DNA of 64,000 bases from Clostridioides difficile ATCC 9689 = DSM 1296 (GTDB taxonomy: Bacteria; Bacillota; Clostridia; Peptostreptococcales; Peptostreptococcaceae). The stretch lies in the NCBI RefSeq assembly GCF_001077535.1, contig NZ_CP011968.1, positions 3,968,001 through 4,032,000 of the forward strand, written 5' to 3'. The translations under genes and the position numbers were made by a program. Positions 59,531-64,000 of the stretch are shown here, piece by piece; position 1 is the stretch's first letter; each line of letters starts with the position of its first letter. A model generated the notes under the pieces. It saw only the letters and a program-made list of their open reading frames with translations, was not told the origin of the DNA and did not search any database.

Positions 59531-60212
59531 TTTTATATCCTACTCCCCATACAGTATGAATTATTTTTTCTCCATCTGTATATTTTTCAATTTTATCTCT
59601 TATTCTGCTCATATGAACCATTACAGTATTATTAGATTGGTAATATTTCTCTTTCCATACCTTTTCAAATATTTCTTCTGTACTATATACTCTGCCTTTA
59701 TTATTTGCTAGTAAATATAATATATCAAATTCTCTTGATGTCAAAATTATTTCATTTCCAGCCACTGTTACACTATGTTTTTCCTTATCTATAATTACTA
59801 CTCCAACCTTTATGACATCTTTATCTTCATTATTAGCACCACTAAAATAATATGCTCTTCTAATCAGCGACTTCACTCTCACAGTAAGTTCAAGTGGGTT
59901 AAATGGTTTTGTCAAATAGTCATCTGCACCAGTCATTATCCCTTGTATTTTATCCATGTCTTCTGATTTTGCACTTAACATAAGTATTGGTATATTCAAA
60001 CTTTCTCTAACTTTTCTACAAACTTCTATCCCATCCATTTTAGGCATCATTATATCCAATATCATTAAATGAATATTTTCCTTTTTTAAAATATCTAGAG
60101 CCTCTTTTCCATCTTCAGCTTTAATTACATTATATCCACTATTTAAAAGATATATCTCTATAAGGTCTCTTATTTCCTTTTCATCATCCACAACAAGAAC
60201 TGTATTATTCAT
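59520..60212 (-). CDS. OmpR-family response regulator (VanR-like)
   Basis: 230 aa. Receiver domain with VVDDEKEIRDL, phosphoacceptor Asp53 (LMILDIMMPKMDG), the AKSED loop and Lys in DDYLTKPFNPLEL; the winged helix ends with HTVWGVGYKIEK. The sequence is close to the VanR/PhoP type. Likely target: the 11-bp direct repeats ahead of the carboxypeptidase gene (61137-61158). It is preceded by a 133-base gap that may hold its own promoter. Confidence 0.95.
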   Translation of the reverse strand: MNNTVLVVDDEKEIRDLIEIYLLNSGYNVIKAEDGKEALDILKKENIHLMILDIMMPKMDGIEVCRKVRESLNIPILMLSAKSEDMDKIQGIMTGADDYLTKPFNPLELTVRVKSLIRRAYYFSGANNEDKDVIKVGVVIIDKEKHSVTVAGNEIILTSREFDILYLLANNKGRVYSTEEIFEKVWKEKYYQSNNTVMVHMSRIRDKIEKYTDGEKIIHTVWGVGYKIEK

Positions 60213-60345
60213 TTTTACACATCCTAACTTAATCTTTGTATATAGCTTTATTCATATAAAATTATACTATATTTTAGTTAGTGTAATCTATAAATTTATT
60301 AATTTCTAAATTTCCAATATAATACAAATTATTTACACATTTATA

Positions 60346-61062
60346 TTATTTATTTTGTAAATATTCTTCTAAAGTTAATCCTTTTGAATAAATTTCCTCG
60401 GCAGCATCCTTACCAACATATCTAATATGCCATGGTTCATATGCTGTACCTGTTATATCTTCTTTACCTTCAGGATATCTTATTATAAATCCAAACTTGT
60501 GAGCATTTTCTGCCAACCATTTAGCTTCTTTTGTACTTCCAACAAACCATCTTTCTGGATTTGTTAAATCAATACAAAGTCCAGTTTGGTGCTCACTGTA
60601 ACCAGGCTTTGCTACATATGCATCTGCCTTTTCTCGTCCCTGAGATTTTACCCTTCTTGTATAAGTATCCAGTTGAGTATCATAAGATCTGTATGCTGAA
60701 GACCCTAAAAACTGTATTCCTTCTGAATTAGCTTGCTTAACTAAATCTTCAACTGCCTTTGCAGGTTCTCCTGCCATTTGTTTTTCTTCCTCTGTTGCTT
60801 CTTCAACAAAAGGTATGTTTACCTTAGTAATATTTTCAGGAGTATAGTTTTTGCTAATTCCATTTGTCTTGTTTACCAATAATATATTTGATATACTATT
60901 TGAGTGATTTTTATTTTGAGAATTTGCCTCAACATCTTGTTCTGAATCATGTTGAGCAGCTACTATTGGATCGTTATCTTTCTTAAGTAATCTATCTTTA
61001 GATATAAATACACTTATAAATACTACTAAAATAATGGCTCCTATTAATTTAAATTTTTTCAT
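60346..61062 (-). CDS. D-alanyl-D-alanine carboxypeptidase, VanY-type (M15B)
   Basis: 238 aa. An N-terminal membrane anchor (about 5-20), a polar stalk to about residue 80, then an M15 zinc peptidase: SSAYRSYDTQ substrate loop, His158 and Asp165 in YSEHQTGLCIDLTNP, and Glu209 and His212 in EPWHIRYVG. It removes the terminal D-Ala from peptidoglycan stems outside the cell. No vanX, vanG or serine racemase gene is nearby, so this is a wall-modification module rather than a full resistance cluster. AAAAAGGAG lies before ATG. Confidence 0.94.
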   Translation of the reverse strand: MKKFKLIGAIILVVFISVFISKDRLLKKDNDPIVAAQHDSEQDVEANSQNKNHSNSISNILLVNKTNGISKNYTPENITKVNIPFVEEATEEEKQMAGEPAKAVEDLVKQANSEGIQFLGSSAYRSYDTQLDTYTRRVKSQGREKADAYVAKPGYSEHQTGLCIDLTNPERWFVGSTKEAKWLAENAHKFGFIIRYPEGKEDITGTAYEPWHIRYVGKDAAEEIYSKGLTLEEYLQNK

Positions 61063-61110
61063 AATTAAATCTTCTCCTTTTTGTTATGTTTGCTATAATG
61101 TTAATTTTAG

Positions 61111-61158
61111 AGTATAAGACTTAAGTATTTTATAAGTAAATCTTAAATAAATCTTAAA
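61111..61158 (-). promoter_or_regulatory. Promoter with two perfect 11-bp repeats ahead of the VanY-like gene
   Basis: Minus strand TTTAAGATTTA occurs twice in a row (61137-61147 and 61148-61158). A weak -35 TTTACT (61135-61140) partly overlaps the first copy and is 18 bases from a -10 TATACT (61111-61116). A weak -35 covered by an 11-base-period repeat is typical of promoters activated by OmpR/VanR-family regulators. Confidence 0.72.
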
Positions 61159-61186
61159 TTTAATATTTTTAAAGGATGGTGATAAA

Positions 61187-61921
61187 ATGTCTATACAAAA
61201 ACTTCTAAGTAAAGCTCGTAAGGCTATACAAGATTTTGATATGATACAAGAAAATGATAAAATTGCGGTTGGACTTTCTGGTGGAAAAGATAGTTTAACT
61301 TTACTTCATATACTTAAAAGTTATCAAAGATTTTCTCCACAAAACTTTGAATTGATAGCCATAACATTAAATACTGGAGGTGTTGATAATTCTCCACTAG
61401 ATAAATTGTGTAAAGAAATAAATGTTCCTTTTTATGAATTTCAAACTGACATAAAAGAAATTGTATTTGATATAAGACAAGAAAAGAATCCTTGTGCATT
61501 ATGTGCTAATTTAAGAAGAGGTGCTTTGAACGATAATGCTAAAAAACTTGGATGTAATAAAGTAGCTCTTGGTCATCATAAAGATGATGCAATTGAGACA
61601 TTTTTAATGTCTATGTTTTATGAGGGTAGAGTAAATTGTTTTTCCCCAAAGACATACCTAGACAGACAGGATTTAACAGTTATAAGACCTATGGTTTACA
61701 TAGAAGAGTATATGACTAAGAAAATTTCAAAAGATTCTAACTATCCTATTATCACAAATCCCTGCCCTGCAAATGGTCATACTAGGAGAGAGTACATAAA
61801 AAATCTTATTGCTAATTTAAATAAAGAGATGCCTGATTTTAAAAGAAATGTATTTGGTGCTTTAAATAATTCTGAGAAATTGTTTATATGGGATAAAGAG
61901 AAGATAAAAAATTTTAAATAA
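61187..61921 (+). CDS. ttcA: TtcA-family tRNA 2-thiolation protein (PP-loop ATPase)
   Basis: 244 aa. PP-loop IAVGLSGGKDSLTLLHIL, then the CxxC pair NPCALCANLRRGAL, GHHKDDAIETFLM, and a third Cys in ITNPCPANGHTRREYI. These three cysteines hold an iron-sulfur cluster in TtcA, which makes 2-thiocytidine in tRNA. It may instead modify another position, as several related families share this pattern. AAAGGATGG precedes ATG. It is divergent from the VanY-like gene. Confidence 0.9.
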   Translation: MSIQKLLSKARKAIQDFDMIQENDKIAVGLSGGKDSLTLLHILKSYQRFSPQNFELIAITLNTGGVDNSPLDKLCKEINVPFYEFQTDIKEIVFDIRQEKNPCALCANLRRGALNDNAKKLGCNKVALGHHKDDAIETFLMSMFYEGRVNCFSPKTYLDRQDLTVIRPMVYIEEYMTKKISKDSNYPIITNPCPANGHTRREYIKNLIANLNKEMPDFKRNVFGALNNSEKLFIWDKEKIKNFK

Positions 61922-61940
61922 TAATTAAAATTTTTAAATA

Positions 61941-62002
61941 AAAAAGCAAGATTGTATTAATTGTAAATAATCTTTATATAATCTACACAATCTTACTTTT
62001 TT
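61941..62002 (+). terminator. Terminator after ttcA
   Basis: AAAAAGCAAGATTGT (61941-61955) and ACAATCTTACTTTTT (61987-62001) pair with one mismatch and have T and A tracts outside. It lies 20 bases past the stop codon. The loop is about 31 bases. The remaining bases to 62205 show nothing else. Confidence 0.8.
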
Positions 62003-62205
62003 ATTTATTATATGTTATTATCTTTAATCTATATTTTAATAGTTCTTAATAGTATTTATTTTGTCTAATACATTAATTATAACTTAAATATTTTATATAT
62101 TAATTTAATCTATTAATTCATTCAATCTACTGGTTTAATCCATTTTTACAGTATATACATCTACATATTATAAAAAGCAAAATTATATTTTCTAAATATT
62201 TTATG

Positions 62206-63057
62206 TTAGATTATAATATTAAATTCTATTATCTCTGGTATATTAAAAAATCTAAATGGTAACTTTGTACTTCCAAGACCCGAACTCACATATAAATGAT
62301 TTCCATTTATATCATAAAACCCTTTAGTATATTTCCTTCCATATGGAGGAGTAACTAATGCTCCCTTAATAGGTAATCTTATTTGACCACCATGACTATG
62401 CCCAGATAGAACTAAATTCATTGTATCTTTACTAAGCATATCTACTAAATCTGGTTCATGTGCTAACAATAAATTAAAACTTTTATTATCTATTTGACTC
62501 TCCAGATATTTTATATTAGGATTTCCATTTAATATTTCATCAACACCTAATATATTAATATATTTATCATCTTTTAATTTTATTTTTTTATTTTCATTTA
62601 CTAAAAGATTGAAGTTGGAATTTTTCATAATCTGCCTATAATACCTAGGAAGTTTATACATATAATCATGATTGCCAAATACTGAAAATTTTCCCAACCT
62701 AGCATTCATACTTGATAAAATAGTTGTAATTTCATCTACACTTGGATTTTTATTGGAGTAATCAATTAAATCACCAGTAAATACTATTATATCTGGATTC
62801 AAAGTGTTAATCTTATTAGCTACTTTTTTGAGATTCTTAGTTGAATAAAAACTACCTATTTGAGTATCTGAAATTTGAACTACTTTTACACTTTCAGATT
62901 TACTCTCAATTGTATCATTTTTTATCAATGCTCCATTTTCACTTATATTATATTTTTTCACAATTAATAGACTCGGCTCTATCGCAACTGAGTATATAAA
63001 AATCAAAATAAATATTAAGATAAAAAATTTTAAAAAATACTTAATTTTTGAGTTCAA
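62206..63057 (-). CDS. Membrane-anchored metallophosphoesterase (YkuE/calcineurin-like)
   Basis: 283 aa. An N-terminal anchor helix (about 7-28) is followed by a calcineurin-like phosphoesterase: VVQISDTQIGSF, DIIVFTGDLIDYSN, FSVFGNHDYMYKL, LLLAHEPDLVDML and LVLSGHSHGGQIRLP. The metal ligands are in place except that the usual DxH of the first motif is DTQ. Relatives cleave lipid or nucleotide phosphates at the membrane face. The start is TTG 63057 with AGGTAG upstream. It follows the epimerase gene by 25 bases. Confidence 0.9.
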   Translation of the reverse strand: MNSKIKYFLKFFILIFILIFIYSVAIEPSLLIVKKYNISENGALIKNDTIESKSESVKVVQISDTQIGSFYSTKNLKKVANKINTLNPDIIVFTGDLIDYSNKNPSVDEITTILSSMNARLGKFSVFGNHDYMYKLPRYYRQIMKNSNFNLLVNENKKIKLKDDKYINILGVDEILNGNPNIKYLESQIDNKSFNLLLAHEPDLVDMLSKDTMNLVLSGHSHGGQIRLPIKGALVTPPYGRKYTKGFYDINGNHLYVSSGLGSTKLPFRFFNIPEIIEFNIII

Positions 63058-63082
63058 AATATCTACCTACTTATTTATTTTT

Positions 63083-64000
63083 TTAAACTATTTGCATTAC
63101 AGACTCAACTTTGTTCATTTTTCTGTCATGCATTTTTGGCTTATTTGCTGAAAACCATTTATATGTTGCTGTAAGACCTTCTTTTAGTAACACGTTTGGT
63201 ATATAAAGCCCATGTTCAATAAGCTTATTTATATCAAGATTAAAGTCTATATTTCTAAATGGGAAATACGTTCTTTCTCTAAACTCTACTTTTTCCATAT
63301 CTACATATTTTATTATAGGTTCTTTGCCAATAATTTCTCCACATGTATATATAAGGTCATCCCAAGAAATTAACTGTGGATTTGTCACATTATAGGCCTC
63401 TCTTACATGAGGATTTTTCATTATGCTTTCCAATACCTTTACCAAATCCCCAATATATATAAATTGATTACTAACTTGTTTTCCTTTTGGTACTGGTATC
63501 TTTTCATTTTTTTCTATTTTTTCAAAGAAATAATACTCTCTATATAAATTATTATTTTCACCATATATGTAAGTTGGTCTAATAATTATATATGGTATAG
63601 GGCTATTTATAATAAAATCTTCAGCCTCTTTTTTATTTAACCCATATTTTCCCCAGTTTTCATTTTCACCTTTCTCATTTTCTTCTTTTATATTTCTTCC
63701 ACTATCTTTATATACTGCTCCTGCTGACAATACTATATACTTTTTTAAGTTATCCATGCTTATAAAATCAATCAGATTACTTACATCTTCTTTTGTATAT
63801 GCTGTCATATCATATATGTAATCATATTTTCTTCCTGTGATAATGTTTTCCATATCTTTTCGAACTTTTCTATCACAAATTAGATGTTCTTTAAAACCAT
63901 TATAATCTATTTCCTTTTTACCATTTGTAAGTATATCAATTTGATACCCACATTTAATCAAGCGCTTAGCAAGTGCAGAACCTATGAAGTCGCTTCCACC
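63083..64000 (-). CDS. NAD-dependent epimerase/dehydratase family protein (5' end outside window)
   Basis: An open frame runs from the window edge; reading from base 64000 gives GGSDFIGSALAKRLIKCGYQ, the Rossmann NAD(P)-binding loop, so the true start lies beyond the window. It continues with DRKVRKDMENIITG, YIVLSAGAVYKDSGRN, the YGLNKKEAEDF Tyr-x-x-x-Lys region, RPTYIYGENNNLYR and VTNPQLISWDDLI. The family includes sugar epimerases and reductases and short-chain NAD proteins, often atypical; the substrate is unknown. About 306 residues are visible. It is upstream of and co-directional with the phosphoesterase gene. Confidence 0.9.
   Translation of the reverse strand, partial: GGSDFIGSALAKRLIKCGYQIDILTNGKKEIDYNGFKEHLICDRKVRKDMENIITGRKYDYIYDMTAYTKEDVSNLIDFISMDNLKKYIVLSAGAVYKDSGRNIKEENEKGENENWGKYGLNKKEAEDFIINSPIPYIIIRPTYIYGENNNLYREYYFFEKIEKNEKIPVPKGKQVSNQFIYIGDLVKVLESIMKNPHVREAYNVTNPQLISWDDLIYTCGEIIGKEPIIKYVDMEKVEFRERTYFPFRNIDFNLDINKLIEHGLYIPNVLLKEGLTATYKWFSANKPKMHDRKMNKVESVMQIV

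Noticed and set aside
63083-64000. N-terminally truncated epimerase pseudogene
   Set aside because: The frame stays open to the window edge and encodes the NAD-binding loop; it is cut by the window only.

Overview
This window is about 30% GC and looks like the chromosome of a spore-forming, AT-rich Clostridium-type Firmicute, most probably Clostridioides difficile. The reasons are sipL (a LysM/SPOCS protein known mainly from this lineage), spoIIR, yabG and a SleB-like cortex hydrolase packed together, an amino-acid-fermenter gene set (methionine gamma-lyase family, M29 aminopeptidase, membrane dipeptidase), PyrR leader RNAs and strongly A/T-ending codons. The organism call rests on gene content and protein recognition; no database search was possible.

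Region by region. 1-3870: the 5' part of a 23S rRNA, a spacer without tRNA, a complete 16S rRNA and the rrn promoter, all on the minus strand. 3989-11229: lysS, a greA carrying an in-frame stop at codon 11, dusB, coaX, a pantothenate-type ECF S component behind a structured leader, a P1-family peptidase and birA. 11544-16370: ftsH, tilS, a DUF1934 protein and murI. 16572-22502: a sporulation and cell-envelope block (SleB-like hydrolase, spoIIR with a sigma-F-like promoter, a GntR regulator, ispE, sipL, veg, yabG with a sigma-K-like promoter). 22586-30073: a membrane dipeptidase, small and hypothetical proteins, an SSS symporter, an MFS transporter and a PLP lyase under a MerR-type promoter. 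30633-32594: an orphan serine recombinase divergent from a DUF1413 gene, and a DUF3298 protein. 32762-35177 (plus strand): an RNA methyltransferase, an RluA-type pseudouridine synthase and a MerR regulator. 35333-40429: a two-component system plus MacB-type ABC exporter with base use unlike its surroundings. 40810-50923: pyrF and two complete carAB pairs. 50936-54339: DUF1847, a nitroreductase and an M29 aminopeptidase. 54544-58250: an S-box-like riboswitch with luxS and a split methionine synthase. 58349-61062: a VanY-like carboxypeptidase with its own two-component system. 61187-64000: a TtcA-like enzyme, a metallophosphoesterase and the 3' part of an epimerase gene.

The most notable points are these. 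(i) One of the two CarA proteins (48775-49818) has lost the catalytic Cys (Gly245) and His (Ile327) of its glutaminase domain, although it sits in the PyrR-attenuated pyrF operon; this suggests an ammonia-dependent carbamoyl-phosphate synthetase beside a normal glutamine-dependent one. (ii) greA is interrupted by a stop codon. (iii) A tandem hairpin leader overlaps the Shine-Dalgarno of the pantothenate transporter gene. (iv) Two exporter/peptidase promoters carry 11-bp direct repeats typical of OmpR-family response-regulator sites, each next to its own two-component system. (v) The PLP-lyase promoter has the 19-bp spacer with internal dyad that is diagnostic of MerR-family control.

Several translation starts were moved to the codon that follows the best Shine-Dalgarno (ftsH and DUF1934 to TTG; metH, veg and gntR to GTG; panT, ispE, murein hydrolase, SSS symporter and others to an internal ATG).
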